Notes under the pieces: model-generated
The model's input: only the letters and a program-made list of their open reading frames with translations
Database searches by the model: none
What the model was told of the DNA's origin: nothing
Part shown: positions 28,778 to 39,288 of the stretch, piece by piece
How the letters are laid out: each line of letters opens with the position of its first letter
How positions within the stretch are numbered: position 1 is the stretch's first letter
Position numbers and translations under genes: made by a program
Assembly: GCF_009937975.1 (NCBI RefSeq)
Contig: NZ_AP018441.1
Location: 6,076,001 to 6,140,000 of the forward strand
Length of the DNA stretch: 64,000 nt
Reading direction: 5' to 3'
Origin: Undibacterium sp. YM2
GTDB lineage: Bacteria > Pseudomonadota > Gammaproteobacteria > Burkholderiales > Burkholderiaceae_D

Positions 28778-30034
28778 TTATTTTGTCACCCCATCTTCCT
28801 TGAACATGGTTTTCAAACCACGCAAGGCCTGGCGTATGCGCGACTCATTTTCAATTAAGGCAAAGCGCACATATTCATCGCCATATTCACCAAAGCCTAT
28901 GCCGGGTGAAACGCAGAGCTTGGCTTTTTCCAGCACCTGTTTGGAAAATTCCAGCGAACCCAAATGGCGATAATGCTCAGGGATGTGTGCCCAGATATAC
29001 ATCGAGGCCTTTGGTTTTTCCACCATCCAGCCCAGTTCATGCAAGCCTTTGACAAGCACATCACGACGGCGCTGGTACTGGTCACGGATTTCATTGACAC
29101 AGCTCTGGTCACCTTCCAGTGCGGCAATCGCCGCCACCTGCACAGGTGTGAAGCTGCCATAGTCGTGGTAACTCTTGATACGGGCGAGTGCTGCGACCAG
29201 TTCCTTGTTACCGACCATGAAGCCTATGCGCCAGCCGGCCATGTTGTAACTCTTGGACATCGTGAAAAACTCGACGGCAACATCGCGCGCCCCAGGCACC
29301 TGCATGATGGACGGGGCTTTCCAGCCATCATAGGTGATGTCGGCATAGGCCAGATCATGCACCACCAGGATATTGTGTTCCTTGGCCAGCTTGACTACCC
29401 GCTCGAAAAATTCCAGTTCCACACATTGCGCGGTGGGGTTGGATGGGAAGCCAAAGATCATCATCTTCGGCTTGGGATAAGTTTCGCGTATCGCTCTTTC
29501 GAGTTCGGCAAAAAAATCCACGCCCGGGCTCATGCGTATGGAGCGTATATCGGCACCGGCGATCACTGCGCCATAGATGTGGATGGGGTAGCTGGGATTC
29601 GGCACCAGCACCGTGTCGCCCTTGTCCAGCGTCGCCAGCATCAAATGCGCCAGACCTTCTTTCGAACCTATGGTGACGATGGCTTCGCTGTCAGGATTAA
29701 TATCGACTTCGTAACGGGTCTTGTACCAGTGCGCAATCGCGCGGCGCAAACGTGGAATGCCCTTGGAGGCAGAATAACCGTGGGTGTCAGGGCGTTGTGC
29801 CACTTCGACCAGTTTTTCTACGATGTGCGCAGGAGTTGCACCATCGGGATTACCCATGGACATATCAATGATATCTTCGCCACGACGGCGCGCGGCCATC
29901 TTCAGCTCGGCAGTGATATTGAATACGTAAGGGGGAAGGCGGTTGATACGAGCGAAAGAGAACTTTGTTGCAGGCGTAGAAGAGCCTTCAACAGCAGAAC
30001 CCCGGCCCGGCGGAGTAGTTGTATTTGTCATCAT
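28778..30034 (-). CDS. alaC: Alanine/glutamate aminotransferase (AlaC-type)
   Basis: 418 residues from the ATG at 30034. An in-frame start further up (30157) would add a basic, Cys-rich stretch without coding character. PLP class I aminotransferase: [14 protein letters not shown] near the start, [47 protein letters not shown] (PLP aspartate/tyrosine region), and the PLP lysine in [16 protein letters not shown]. In this family YfdZ/AlaC makes alanine from pyruvate and glutamate. In many betaproteobacteria it precedes hom and thrC; here hom is not adjacent, and the SUKH-like gene follows. Confidence 0.88.
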   Translation of the reverse strand: MMTNTTTPPGRGSAVEGSSTPATKFSFARINRLPPYVFNITAELKMAARRRGEDIIDMSMGNPDGATPAHIVEKLVEVAQRPDTHGYSASKGIPRLRRAIAHWYKTRYEVDINPDSEAIVTIGSKEGLAHLMLATLDKGDTVLVPNPSYPIHIYGAVIAGADIRSIRMSPGVDFFAELERAIRETYPKPKMMIFGFPSNPTAQCVELEFFERVVKLAKEHNILVVHDLAYADITYDGWKAPSIMQVPGARDVAVEFFTMSKSYNMAGWRIGFMVGNKELVAALARIKSYHDYGSFTPVQVAAIAALEGDQSCVNEIRDQYQRRRDVLVKGLHELGWMVEKPKASMYIWAHIPEHYRHLGSLEFSKQVLEKAKLCVSPGIGFGEYGDEYVRFALIENESRIRQALRGLKTMFKEDGVTK

Positions 30035-30276
30035 CTGAATTGTACGTAGCCCTTGTAGTCCATACAGACTGCAAGAACGGGCGCCCGGAACCGTCCGAGC
30101 GACGTTGAAGCGATTTGCTTCGCGTTTGATTGTAGCGAGCAATCTCAAAAATAACAAGCTGCGGTGTTGCAGGATTCCAGCGATACTTCAATATAATACG
30201 ATTTGAAAAAATCCGGCACCGCGACGGCACTTTTTGTCGAATCGCATCTTTGCCGGAATCAGAAATATCGCTGCCC

Positions 30277-30846
30277 ATGCTTATACAAACAAGAAATCTG
30301 GTTTTGCGTGACTTCTCCGCGAAAGATATGGCACCGTATACGGCATTGCGCAGCCATCCAGAATTTCAGCGTTATTACAGCGAAGCAGATGTCACTACCG
30401 AAAAATCGGTTTTCCTGCTTGAACTTTTTATTCGGCAAAGCCAGGAAATCCCAAGGAAAAAATTCCAACTTGCTATTTGCAGCAAGGAAGAGGTACTCAT
30501 GGGTTCTTGCGGCATCAGGCTGGAGGCACCAGGGTTGGCATCCCTGGGCTTTGAATTGGGCGTGGCATGGCAGGGTAAGGGCATGGCCAGAGAGGCAGCG
30601 CAGGCCATGCTGGAATTTGCTTTTCGTAAATTGCAGGTACAAAGAGTGTATGCCGAAACCCTGCTTGAAAATCAGGGAGCAACTACTTTGTGCAAATCGC
30701 TCGGTATGCGTGTTTCTGAAGCAGAAATCGGAAGGACATATTTCAAGGGCCGCAATTGGCAAACTGTAGTTTTTGAAATTTATGCGCAAGACTTTATTTC
30801 AAACGCGTCTCATCCCCGTGATGGAACGCGTTCTGGCAAGCAATGA
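30277..30846 (+). CDS. GNAT-family N-acetyltransferase (RimJ/RimL-like)
   Basis: 189 residues from the ATG at 30277 (a TTG at 30250 is possible). RimJ/RimL pattern: LIQTRNLVLRDFSAKDMAPY at the N-terminus, then the acetyl-CoA pocket LGVAWQGKGMAREAAQAML (motif A, Gln-x-x-Gly-x-Gly/Ala), and VYAETLLENQGATTLCKSLGM. Substrate may be a protein or small molecule. Its divergent neighbour alaC is 243 bp away and the Dyp peroxidase follows after 26 bp, so it may lead a two-gene unit. Confidence 0.85.
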   Translation: MLIQTRNLVLRDFSAKDMAPYTALRSHPEFQRYYSEADVTTEKSVFLLELFIRQSQEIPRKKFQLAICSKEEVLMGSCGIRLEAPGLASLGFELGVAWQGKGMAREAAQAMLEFAFRKLQVQRVYAETLLENQGATTLCKSLGMRVSEAEIGRTYFKGRNWQTVVFEIYAQDFISNASHPRDGTRSGKQ

Positions 30847-30872
30847 TAGCTTTAATTAATCGGGAGCAGTAC

Positions 30873-31766
30873 ATGAACTTATTCCAGGAAGGCATATTGC
30901 AGGCAGTCCCTGCCCATGCCGTTTATCTCAGTCTGAATATTAAGGCAGGTGCTAATGCCGTAACTGTCAGGAAGGTAGTACACGATCTTGCAGACAAGAC
31001 TGATGGTCAGAATCTGGTCATCGGTTTCGGTGCCAGCCTCTTGCAGTTATTGGGCAGTGAGATCACAGGCATGAAAGAATTCCATGGCATAGAGGGTAGC
31101 CGCATGCGCCTGCCTGCGACACCTGCCGCATTGTGGTGCTGGTTGCGTCAGCATGAACGCGGTGATCTGGTGCGCCAGTTACACCAACTTCTGTCTTTGC
31201 TGGCACCGGCATTTGAAGTACAACAGCAGGTCGATGCCTTCAAATACAAGGAAGGCCGAGACCTCAGCGGTTATGAAGATGGTACCGAGAATCCGCATGA
31301 CGATGCCGCCATCGCTGCTGCTTTTGTGGCGGGTGATACGCCTGGTTTGGCAGGTTCGAGTTTTGTCGCCATCCAGCAATGGGCACACAAATTTGATCGC
31401 TTTGATGCCATGGCAACAGCAGACCAGGACAATGCCATAGGCCGCCGCCGCAGTGATAATGAAGAACTCGAAGATGCGCCAGAATCAGCCCACGTCAAAC
31501 GTACTGCGCAGGAAGATTTCACGCCTGAGGCCTTCATGCTCAGGCGTTCCATGCCCTGGTCTGCGCAGGACAAGGCTGGCTTGTATTTTGTCGCCTTTGC
31601 CAATTCCTTCTACCCGTTTGAAGTGCAGTTGAAACGCATGTCGGGTGCTGAAGATGGTGTCACTGATGCCCTGTTCCAGTTCACTGTGCCGCAGACGGGC
31701 AGCTATTTCTGGTGCCCGCCCATGCAGGATGGCAAGCCCGATCTGCGCTTATTGAACCTGGTCTGA
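30873..31766 (+). CDS. Dye-decolorising (Dyp-type) heme peroxidase
   Basis: 297 residues from the ATG at 30873 (GGGAGCAG upstream); an in-frame ATG at 30843 is less likely. Family signature GYEDGTENP contains the distal aspartate (GxxDG). A later AHVKRTAQEDF carries the proximal heme histidine. No Tat or Sec signal, so cytoplasmic, possibly encapsulin-free B-type. Uses peroxide to oxidise phenols or dyes. It converges with the MASE1-GGDEF-EAL gene and overlaps its stop end by 18 bp. Confidence 0.92.
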   Translation: MNLFQEGILQAVPAHAVYLSLNIKAGANAVTVRKVVHDLADKTDGQNLVIGFGASLLQLLGSEITGMKEFHGIEGSRMRLPATPAALWCWLRQHERGDLVRQLHQLLSLLAPAFEVQQQVDAFKYKEGRDLSGYEDGTENPHDDAAIAAAFVAGDTPGLAGSSFVAIQQWAHKFDRFDAMATADQDNAIGRRRSDNEELEDAPESAHVKRTAQEDFTPEAFMLRRSMPWSAQDKAGLYFVAFANSFYPFEVQLKRMSGAEDGVTDALFQFTVPQTGSYFWCPPMQDGKPDLRLLNLV

Positions 31767-34721
31767 CTCCGGCGCTTTTAACAAGGCGAGGAAGCCTTCC
31801 AGTGGCAAGGGTTTGGAGAAGTAATAACCCTGGAAGGCATAGCAATTATGCGCAATCAAAAATGCCCGCTGGGCACTGGTTTCCACCCCTTCGGCAATCA
31901 CATTCAAACCCAGGTTAACGCCCAATGAAATAATCGCGCGGACGATGGTCGCATCGTTTTCATCGTGGCTGAGATCGCGCACAAAAGACTGGTCTATCTT
32001 CAACTGGTTCAGCGGCAGGCGTTGCAAATAGGCCAGTGAAGAATAGCCAGTGCCAAAATCATCCATGGAAAAAGCAATACCGAGTTTTTTCAATTCATGC
32101 ATTTTTTCGGTCGTGGCATCGACATTGTCGAGCACGGTACTCTCCGTCAATTCTATTTTCAGGCGGGTTGGGTCTATCTTGTGACGCCGGATGATTTCAC
32201 TGAGGGTATCAACAAAATCGACTTGCTGGAATTGCTTGGCGCTGACATTCACCGCCAGGGTCAGGTGACGGGTTTCCTTGCTGCCTTCCCATTGCTTGAT
32301 CTGGGCGCAAGCAGTTTCCAGTACCCATAAACCTATGGGTATAATCAGGCCGGTTTCTTCAGCCAGCGGGATGAAATCTGCCGGTGAAATAAAACCACGG
32401 TCAGGATGTATCCAGCGCAGCAGGGCTTCTGCACCGATGAGCTTGCCTTCGGAATTGACTTGCACCTGGTAGTACAACTGGAATTGATTATTCGCCAGTG
32501 CCACGCGCAAATTCGATTCCAGCAGCATGCGCACTACGAGTATGGCTTGCATGGCCGGGTCAAAAAAGCGCACCGCATTGCGGCCTGCGGTCTTGGCTTC
32601 ATACATGGCCGTATCGGCGCGCTTGAACAAATCCTTGACCGTGATATCACCCCCCTGGAACAGGCAGACACCTATACTGCTAGACCCATGATGTTCAAAG
32701 TCGGTGATCTGATAGGGCTCGCTCAGCAACTTGCGTATTTTTTCGGCAATGCGGTCAGCCTGGCGCAGAGCATCTTCTTTTTCTACACTCAGTTCTTCGA
32801 GCACCACGACAAATTCATCGCCACCGAGGCGTGCCACGGTGTCACTGTCGCGTACACAGGTTTGCAGGCGGCTGGCAGTTTCTATCAAGAGCAGATCGCC
32901 AGCATCATGACCACGGGTATCGTTGAGGGTCTTGAAATTATCAAGGTCAATGAAAAGGATGGCGCTATGATTGTCCTTGCGGTTGCTGACCGAGATCAGG
33001 TGTTGCAACCTGTCCATCAGCAAACGGCGGTTCGGTAATTGCGTCAGCGGATCATAAAAAGCCAGATTGCGTATCTCGGCTTCATAACCTTTGTGGCGGC
33101 TGATGTCATTGAAAGAACCTATGTAATTGCTGACTTCGCCACGGCTATCGGTGATCGCTGTCAGAGTCACCATTTGCGGATAAATTTCCCCATTCTTGCG
33201 GCGGCTCCATAGTTCGCCATGCCAGTAGCGGTGTTCTGCCAGTGAGAGATTGATCTGCTCAAAAAAATCCCTGTCCTGTTGCTTGGTCTTGTGCAGGGGC
33301 GGGCGCCTGCCTACCAGGTCTGCTGTCGTATAGCCAGAAATACGGGTGAAAGCCTGGTTCAGTCTCAGCATGATCCAGTTGGCATCCGTGACGAAAATAC
33401 CTTCCTGTGACTCAAAGGTACAGGCAGCAATGCGCAAATCCTGTTCGGCCTGTTTGCGGTCGGTGATGTCGGTGATAAAGCAATGCCATAACATCGAACC
33501 GCCGGGCTCGGGCTCAGGCAAGCCATCGAGATACAGCCAGCGTACCGTACCATCCTTGCGATGCATGCGGAATTCGCTTTGCCATGGTGCCAGGTTGCGC
33601 ATGGCTTCACGTATCAGTTCAGTGCCCTTTTCTATATCCTGCGGGTCTATGCGATTAAACAAATGCAGGGCATCGTCCCTGACTTCTTCATGCGTGACTT
33701 CAAACATCTGCACGATGGCATCGCTGGCAAAAGGGATGCTCGCACTATGGTCAGGCCGTATGCGGTATTGCATGACCAGGCCAGGCAGGCGCGAAGCGAC
33801 TTTATTGATACGTTGATAAGCTTCCTGTATCTGACGGGTGGCGTCTATGCTTTCTGACTGCAGGGCAGTGATGATCAGGGTGATCAGCACCATGGTCGTC
33901 ATATAGGCCCACAATATCAGCAGGTTGGCCTGGCCACCGTCATAAAACGGCCCCATGCTGTGCGATGTTGCCCAGGCCGAGAACAAAGACGTGATCAGCA
34001 CTGCGCAAGAGGCACCGGTAATGCCAAAGCGCATGGCTGCCCAGATCATGATGCCCACCATGATGAAGGTCAGGTGCAGGTGGCTGTAAGGGGACGCAAA
34101 GATCAGCCAGTTGGCCAGTGCAAACAAGAGCAGAAAGCCAAAGATTTCCTTCCTGCGTCTGGAAAAGCCAGACAAGGATTTCAGTGAAAAAGACAACAAC
34201 AGTGGTGCTGCCAGCAAGGCACCTACAGTGTCCCCTGCCCACCAGGTCAGCCAGACCGCCGCCGGATCAACGTTCAGGCCATGCAGCCACAGCGTGAGCG
34301 TACCACCGGTCGCCGAGATGCACATGCCCAGCATGACAGCCACGCCAAAGCCGATAACGTCACGCCGTCTTGAAAAATCACGCCTGAAACCCTGTTTGCG
34401 CAATAACCATTTACTCAGCACAGGCCCCAACGTATTCCCTATCGCCAGACTGCCAGCCACCAGCACACTGAAACCTGCCGACATTTCCAGCAGCCAGGCC
34501 GCGATGAACACCGCTGCCGAGGCCAGCTTGCCATAGCGCAGCAAGCCAGTGATGGCAATGCCGGTTGGCAGCCAGATCAGGCTGACATTCGGGTTGACGT
34601 AGGGAATGGACAAACCTATGCGACCGGCACCAAAGTAGGCCAGCATGATCAATAGAAAATGCCCCAGCCTTAGTTCCTGGCGAAAGTTTCTTGTATTGGC
34701 AAATTGCTCTGATTTATGCAT
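31749..34721 (-). CDS. MASE1-PAS-PAS-GGDEF-EAL c-di-GMP signalling protein
   Basis: 990 residues. N-terminal MASE1 domain of about eight membrane helices (to about residue 290; early NVSLIWLPTGIAI pattern), two PAS domains (about 310-425 and 430-545, the second with a PAC ending SFNDISRHK), a GGDEF domain (about 555-715) with an intact VARLGGDEFVVV, and an EAL domain (about 735-985) with AEALLRW, AVNVSAKQF, ELTES, SMDDFGTGYSSL, LKIDQSF and VIAEGVET. Both catalytic motifs are complete, so it may make or degrade c-di-GMP depending on signal. Membrane sensor with cytoplasmic output. Single gene, upstream region 285 bp from the kdp leader. Confidence 0.95.
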   Translation of the reverse strand: MHKSEQFANTRNFRQELRLGHFLLIMLAYFGAGRIGLSIPYVNPNVSLIWLPTGIAITGLLRYGKLASAAVFIAAWLLEMSAGFSVLVAGSLAIGNTLGPVLSKWLLRKQGFRRDFSRRRDVIGFGVAVMLGMCISATGGTLTLWLHGLNVDPAAVWLTWWAGDTVGALLAAPLLLSFSLKSLSGFSRRRKEIFGFLLLFALANWLIFASPYSHLHLTFIMVGIMIWAAMRFGITGASCAVLITSLFSAWATSHSMGPFYDGGQANLLILWAYMTTMVLITLIITALQSESIDATRQIQEAYQRINKVASRLPGLVMQYRIRPDHSASIPFASDAIVQMFEVTHEEVRDDALHLFNRIDPQDIEKGTELIREAMRNLAPWQSEFRMHRKDGTVRWLYLDGLPEPEPGGSMLWHCFITDITDRKQAEQDLRIAACTFESQEGIFVTDANWIMLRLNQAFTRISGYTTADLVGRRPPLHKTKQQDRDFFEQINLSLAEHRYWHGELWSRRKNGEIYPQMVTLTAITDSRGEVSNYIGSFNDISRHKGYEAEIRNLAFYDPLTQLPNRRLLMDRLQHLISVSNRKDNHSAILFIDLDNFKTLNDTRGHDAGDLLLIETASRLQTCVRDSDTVARLGGDEFVVVLEELSVEKEDALRQADRIAEKIRKLLSEPYQITDFEHHGSSSIGVCLFQGGDITVKDLFKRADTAMYEAKTAGRNAVRFFDPAMQAILVVRMLLESNLRVALANNQFQLYYQVQVNSEGKLIGAEALLRWIHPDRGFISPADFIPLAEETGLIIPIGLWVLETACAQIKQWEGSKETRHLTLAVNVSAKQFQQVDFVDTLSEIIRRHKIDPTRLKIELTESTVLDNVDATTEKMHELKKLGIAFSMDDFGTGYSSLAYLQRLPLNQLKIDQSFVRDLSHDENDATIVRAIISLGVNLGLNVIAEGVETSAQRAFLIAHNCYAFQGYYFSKPLPLEGFLALLKAPESDQVQ

Positions 34722-35006
34722 GGATGAGGACTATAAATGGCTTGAGCAATTATGCGGCAAAGGCAGGGACGCATTGGTTAACTTTTGATAAGTCAACATT
34801 CCATATCAAAAAGTCGCGGGCTGGCAAAACCCCATGCAGCAGCCTTTGCTTAACTTTAGATCAATATCCATCGTTCTTCCAGGCTGAGATGGAAAACGCC
34901 CACCCTGGCAAATTTTTACATCTTGTTTACGCCGCCCATTTAAGTCTTTACGAAGTTTTTACATGCTTCTGGCTATGCTTCAACGTGTAAAAACGAGGAG
35001 CGAAGC
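34722..35006. other. Kdp leader and promoter region
   Basis: 285 bp between the divergent MASE1 gene and the kdp small ORF. AT-rich, with repeats described separately. Likely carries the kdp promoter and the KdpE site. No other gene recognised. Confidence 0.6.
34913..34994 (+). promoter_or_regulatory. Repeat cluster in the kdp leader, candidate KdpE site
   Basis: TTTTTACAT occurs at 34913-34921 and again at 34956-34964, with further TTTAC (34926) and TTTACG (34947) copies. GTTTTTACA (34955-34963) and TGTAAAAAC (34986-34994) make a perfect 9-bp inverted repeat. The run TTTACGCCGCCC (34926-34937) resembles the E. coli KdpE target, known to contain TTTACA followed by CCGCCC. Binding is inferred from this similarity and position. 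Confidence 0.45.
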
Positions 35007-35111
35007 ATGGAATATCTGATGGAATTTTTATATCTCGCAGGCATGGGAATGTTCTTCCTGCTGATCTGGGCTTTGGTGCTGGCCTGCGACACTTTGGGAG
35101 CAAAAGCATGA
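35007..35111 (+). CDS. 34-residue membrane protein preceding kdpF
   Basis: A clean frame MEYLMEFLYLAGMGMFFLLIW... ending LACDTLGAKA and TGA, one transmembrane helix. GAGGAG lies six bases upstream of its ATG. The stop overlaps the kdpF start (ATGA), and kdpF in turn overlaps kdpA, so the three are translationally coupled. I do not know a named family; it may stabilise the Kdp complex as KdpF does. Too small for most gene finders. Confidence 0.7.
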   Translation: MEYLMEFLYLAGMGMFFLLIWALVLACDTLGAKA

Positions 35112-35197
35112 ATCCCTTCTACATCCTGGGCACGGTGGTGGCTGCCGCCCTGTTCGTCTATCTGATCGCAGCCTTGTTGAATGCCGAGGAGCTGTGA
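35108..35197 (+). CDS. kdpF: KdpF, small subunit of the potassium-transporting ATPase
   Basis: 29 residues, MNPFYILGTVVAAALFVYL then AALLNAEEL. One transmembrane helix, the normal KdpF layout with a polar acidic end. KdpF is a lipid-like stabilising peptide of the KdpFABC complex in the inner membrane. Stop and kdpA start overlap as TGATG (35195-35199). Confidence 0.9.
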   Translation: MNPFYILGTVVAAALFVYLIAALLNAEEL

Positions 35198-37005
35198 TGA
35201 CTACGCAAGCAATTGTTTTATTGGTATTGTTCCTGGCCGTATTATTGATACTTTCTTATCCTTTAGGCCGTTATATCTCCAGGATAGCCGATGACAAGGC
35301 GAATGTACCCGGCATGGGCTGCTTGCGCTGGCTGGAAAAAGGCCTGTACCGTGTCGCAGGTGTTAAAGCAGAAACCGGCATGGGTTGGAAGCAATATGCG
35401 ATAGCCCTGCTGATCTTTAATACCCTGGGTGCGTTGCTGGTGTATGCAGTGCAGCGCCTGCAAGTCTGGCTGCCTTTGAATCCGCAAAACATGGCGAATG
35501 TCAGCATGGATTCTTCCTTTAATACGGCGGTCAGCTTTGTCGCCAATACCAACTGGCAAGGCTATACCGGTGAAGCCACCATGAGTTACCTGACCCAGAT
35601 GCTGGTGCTGGCCGGGCAAAACTTCTTTTCCGCAGCGACCGGCATAGCAGTCGTGTTTGCGCTGATACGCGGGTTCAGCCGTCATTCAGCCACATCCATA
35701 GGCAATTTCTGGACTGATATCACTCGTTCTACCCTGTATTTGCTGTTGCCATTGTCGGTAATATTCGCAGTCTTCCTCATGGGCCAGGGCGTGCTCCAGA
35801 ATTTCTCTGGCTATAAAGATGTGCAACTGATCGACCCTGTGACTTATAGCCAGCCCAAGCTCGGTCCTGATGCGCAGCCTTTGAAGGATGACAAGGGTGC
35901 ACCCATCATGGAAACCCTGACGGCAACTACCCAAACCCTGCCCATGGGCCCGGTGGCTTCGCAAGAGGCGATCAAGATGCTGGGTACCAATGGTGGTGGC
36001 TTTTTCAATGCCAACTCGGCACATCCTTATGAAAACCCCAGCTACCTGAGCAATTTCATGCAGATGATCGCCATCTTCCTGATCCCTGCTGCGCTGTGCT
36101 TTGCCTTTGGTCACATGGTCGGTGATATGCGCCAGGGCTGGGCAGTCTTGACGGCAATGACAGTCTTGTTCGTGGCCATGACGCTGACGGTGATGTTGTC
36201 TGAACAGCAGACCCATCCTGTGCTGGCCAGCATGAATATCGACCAGGCCACTTCAGCCCTGCAAGCCGGTGGCAATATGGAAGGCAAGGAAACCCGCTTC
36301 GGTATCAGCGCCTCCAGCCTGTTTGTGGCTGTGACTACCGCAGCATCTTGCGGTGCGGTGAATGCCATGCATGATTCCCTCATGCCTATTGGCGGTCTGG
36401 TACCTATCGTACTCATGCAGTTTGGTGAAGTGGTGTTTGGTGGCGTAGGCAGTGGTCTGTACGGCATGTTGATCTTCGCGATACTGGCCGTGTTTATCGC
36501 TGGCCTGATGATAGGCCGCACACCAGAATACCTGGGCAAGAAAATCCAGGCGTATGAAATGAAGATGACTTCCATCGCCATCCTGGTGACACCGGTCCTG
36601 GTGCTGGCAGGCACGGCCATTGCAGTGATGTCAGAAGCAGGCAAGGCTGGCATCCTTAACCCCGGCGCCCATGGTTTTTCTGAAGTGCTGTATGCCTTTA
36701 CTTCAGCCGCCAACAACAATGGCAGTGCCTTTGCTGGCCTGAGTGCGAATACACCTTTCTACAACATCATGCTGGCAATCGCCATGTGGTTTGGTCGCTT
36801 TGCCATGATCGTGCCTGTGCTGGCGATAGCCGGTTCACTGGCAGGCAAGAAAAGGCTGGAAGCCAATGCTGGCACCATGCCCACCCATGGCCCCATGTTC
36901 ATCGCCTTGCTGGTGGGTACGGTGGTGCTGATCAGTGTGCTCAATTATGTGCCTGCCCTGGCCCTGGGCCCGGTGGTTGAACATCTGCAACTGATAGCGA
37001 AATAA
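35197..37005 (+). CDS. kdpA: KdpA, potassium-binding channel-like subunit
   Basis: 602 residues, ATG overlapping the kdpF stop. Membrane protein with about ten helices, belonging to the superfamily of K+ transporters and forming the ion-binding and selectivity part of KdpFABC. Four P-loop-like repeats are visible, such as VSFVANTNWQGYTGE, LGTNGGGFFNANSAHP, AASCGAVNAMHDSLMP and TSAANNNGSAFAGL. Binds and passes K+ at high affinity during potassium limitation. Next gene kdpB after 87 bp. Confidence 0.98.
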   Translation: MTTQAIVLLVLFLAVLLILSYPLGRYISRIADDKANVPGMGCLRWLEKGLYRVAGVKAETGMGWKQYAIALLIFNTLGALLVYAVQRLQVWLPLNPQNMANVSMDSSFNTAVSFVANTNWQGYTGEATMSYLTQMLVLAGQNFFSAATGIAVVFALIRGFSRHSATSIGNFWTDITRSTLYLLLPLSVIFAVFLMGQGVLQNFSGYKDVQLIDPVTYSQPKLGPDAQPLKDDKGAPIMETLTATTQTLPMGPVASQEAIKMLGTNGGGFFNANSAHPYENPSYLSNFMQMIAIFLIPAALCFAFGHMVGDMRQGWAVLTAMTVLFVAMTLTVMLSEQQTHPVLASMNIDQATSALQAGGNMEGKETRFGISASSLFVAVTTAASCGAVNAMHDSLMPIGGLVPIVLMQFGEVVFGGVGSGLYGMLIFAILAVFIAGLMIGRTPEYLGKKIQAYEMKMTSIAILVTPVLVLAGTAIAVMSEAGKAGILNPGAHGFSEVLYAFTSAANNNGSAFAGLSANTPFYNIMLAIAMWFGRFAMIVPVLAIAGSLAGKKRLEANAGTMPTHGPMFIALLVGTVVLISVLNYVPALALGPVVEHLQLIAK

Positions 37006-37092
37006 CGCACGAAATAATTTGGGAAACTTGAATGAGGCCATGCCTGATGGCGCATGCTCATTCAGACCCACTCGTAGTTTAAGGGGATTAAC

Positions 37093-39261
37093 ATGTCTAG
37101 TACCAGTATACAAAAGTCGATAGACAGCAAAGTCAATACAGCCGCCAAACCTGGCGCTGGACAAGCTGGCGACTCCATATCAGGCAGCAAGCCACGCTTG
37201 TCGCTGTTTGACAGCAGCCTGATCATGCCTGCCGTCATCGATTCATTCAAAAAACTCAGCCCACGCACGCAATTGCGTAGCCCGGTGATGTTTGTCGTGT
37301 ATGTAGGCAGCATCATCACCAGCATGCTGTTCGTGCAATCCCTGATGGGTCAGGGTGAAGCCAGCCCTGGCTTTATCCTGGCGATTTCCATCTGGTTATG
37401 GTTCACCGTCCTGTTTGCCAATTTTGCCGAAGCGCTGGCAGAAGGCCGCAGCAAGGCCCAGGCCGCTTCCCTGCGCGCATTGAAGCAAACCGTGATGGCC
37501 AAAAAACTGACCATACCAAAACATGGCACGACCTGGCTGCCAGCCCAGGCCAATGACTTGCGCAAGGGCGATGTGGTACTGGTGGAAGCCAATGATGTTA
37601 TCCCTATCGATGGCGAAGTCATAGAAGGCGTGGCGACGGTGGACGAAAGCGCCATCACCGGTGAATCAGCACCCGTGATACGTGAATCTGGCGGTGACTT
37701 TTCTGCCGTCACCGGCGGTACCCGCGTCTTGTCTGACTGGCTGGTGATGCGTGTGACATCCAACCCAGGTGAAGCCTTCATCGACCGCATGATCGCCATG
37801 GTAGAAGGCGCGAAACGCCAGAAGACCCCGAATGAAGTCGCCCTGACCATTTTGCTGGTGGCCCTGACCATCATCTTCCTGGTAGTGACTGTGACCTTGT
37901 TGCCGTTCTCCCTGTTCAGCGTTGATGCCGCCAAGGCTGCGGGTTTTGCTTCTGCGCCTATCTCTATCACGGTGCTGATCGCCTTGCTGGTTTGCCTGAT
38001 CCCCACCACCATAGGCGGCTTGTTGTCTGCCATTGGTGTAGCTGGCATGAGCCGCATGATGCAGGCGAATGTCATCGCCACGTCTGGCCGTGCGGTGGAA
38101 GCTGCGGGTGACGTTGATGTATTGATGCTTGATAAAACCGGCACTATCACCCTGGGTAACCGCCAGGCATCTGACTTTTTCCCTGCACCTGGTGTGAGCC
38201 TGCCACAACTGGCTGACTCTGCCCAACTGGCTTCCCTCGCAGATGAAACACCAGAAGGCCGCAGCATCGTTATCTTTGCCAAGCAAAAATATAATTTGCG
38301 TGAACGTGAGATGGCCAGCCTGAACGCGACTTTCGTACAATTCACCGCACAAACCCGCATGAGTGGTGTCGATATCGGCAATCGCCAGATACGCAAGGGC
38401 GCTGCAGATTCCGTCAAGAAGTTCGTGGAATCGCTCGGTCGCCCCTTCCCTGCTGAACTCAGTAAAACCGTGGATGATATTTCACGCCGCGGCAGCACGC
38501 CATTGGTCGTCGTCGATGATGGCAAGGTCATGGGTGCGATAGAGCTCAAAGATATCGTCAAGGGCGGCATCAAGGAAAGGTTTGCCGAGCTGCGCCGCAT
38601 GGGCATCAAAACCATCATGATCACCGGTGATAACCGCCTGACTGCCGCAGCGATTGCCGCCGAGGCCGGTGTCGATGACTTTCTGGCAGAAGCCACGCCA
38701 GAAGATAAACTCAAGCTGATACGCAGCCATCAGGCTGAAGGCCGCCTGGTTGCCATGACGGGTGACGGCACCAATGATGCACCGGCACTGGCACAGGCTG
38801 ACGTGGCAGTCGCCATGGCATCCGGCACACAGGCGGCAAAAGAGGCAGGCAATATGGTGGACCTGGATTCCAACCCTACCAAACTGCTGGAAATCGTCGA
38901 GATAGGCAAACAGATGCTGATGACACGCGGTTCGCTGACGACGTTCTCGATTGCGAATGATATCGCCAAGTATTTTGCGATTATCCCGGCAGCCTTTGTC
39001 GCCACTTATCCACAGCTCAAGGCGCTGGACATCATGCACCTGACCAGTCCTTCATCGGCCATCATGTCTGCGGTGATCTTTAATGCCCTGATCATCGTTT
39101 TCCTGATCCCGCTGGCTTTGAAGGGCGTCAAATATCGCGCCATTGGTGCATCGCTGCTGTTGCGCCGTAATTTGCTGATCTATGGCCTGGGTGGCATCGT
39201 CCTGCCTTTTGTTGGCATCAAGCTCATTGATGTCATCCTGGCCGTGTTGCATCTTGCCTGA
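37093..39261 (+). CDS. kdpB: KdpB, P-type ATPase subunit
   Basis: 722 residues. Catalytic P-type ATPase. Actuator domain TGES ([17 protein letters not shown]), phosphorylation motif [13 protein letters not shown] with the phosphorylated aspartate (about residue 347), and [21 protein letters not shown] hinge motif split as MITGDN and GDGTNDAP. An N-terminal extension of about 35 residues (Ser/Lys-rich) precedes the first helix, slightly longer than usual. Couples ATP hydrolysis to K+ import through KdpA. Confidence 0.98.
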   Translation: MSSTSIQKSIDSKVNTAAKPGAGQAGDSISGSKPRLSLFDSSLIMPAVIDSFKKLSPRTQLRSPVMFVVYVGSIITSMLFVQSLMGQGEASPGFILAISIWLWFTVLFANFAEALAEGRSKAQAASLRALKQTVMAKKLTIPKHGTTWLPAQANDLRKGDVVLVEANDVIPIDGEVIEGVATVDESAITGESAPVIRESGGDFSAVTGGTRVLSDWLVMRVTSNPGEAFIDRMIAMVEGAKRQKTPNEVALTILLVALTIIFLVVTVTLLPFSLFSVDAAKAAGFASAPISITVLIALLVCLIPTTIGGLLSAIGVAGMSRMMQANVIATSGRAVEAAGDVDVLMLDKTGTITLGNRQASDFFPAPGVSLPQLADSAQLASLADETPEGRSIVIFAKQKYNLREREMASLNATFVQFTAQTRMSGVDIGNRQIRKGAADSVKKFVESLGRPFPAELSKTVDDISRRGSTPLVVVDDGKVMGAIELKDIVKGGIKERFAELRRMGIKTIMITGDNRLTAAAIAAEAGVDDFLAEATPEDKLKLIRSHQAEGRLVAMTGDGTNDAPALAQADVAVAMASGTQAAKEAGNMVDLDSNPTKLLEIVEIGKQMLMTRGSLTTFSIANDIAKYFAIIPAAFVATYPQLKALDIMHLTSPSSAIMSAVIFNALIIVFLIPLALKGVKYRAIGASLLLRRNLLIYGLGGIVLPFVGIKLIDVILAVLHLA

Positions 39262-39288
39262 ATTTATATCGCTCAATAAGGAATCATC

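Noticed and set aside
28964..30049. 361-codon plus-strand frame
   Set aside because: Antisense shadow of alaC; composition (many His, Gln, Arg) not protein-like.
37350..38714. 454-codon minus-strand frame
   Set aside because: Antisense shadow of kdpB; Ser/Met/Arg-rich with no domain.
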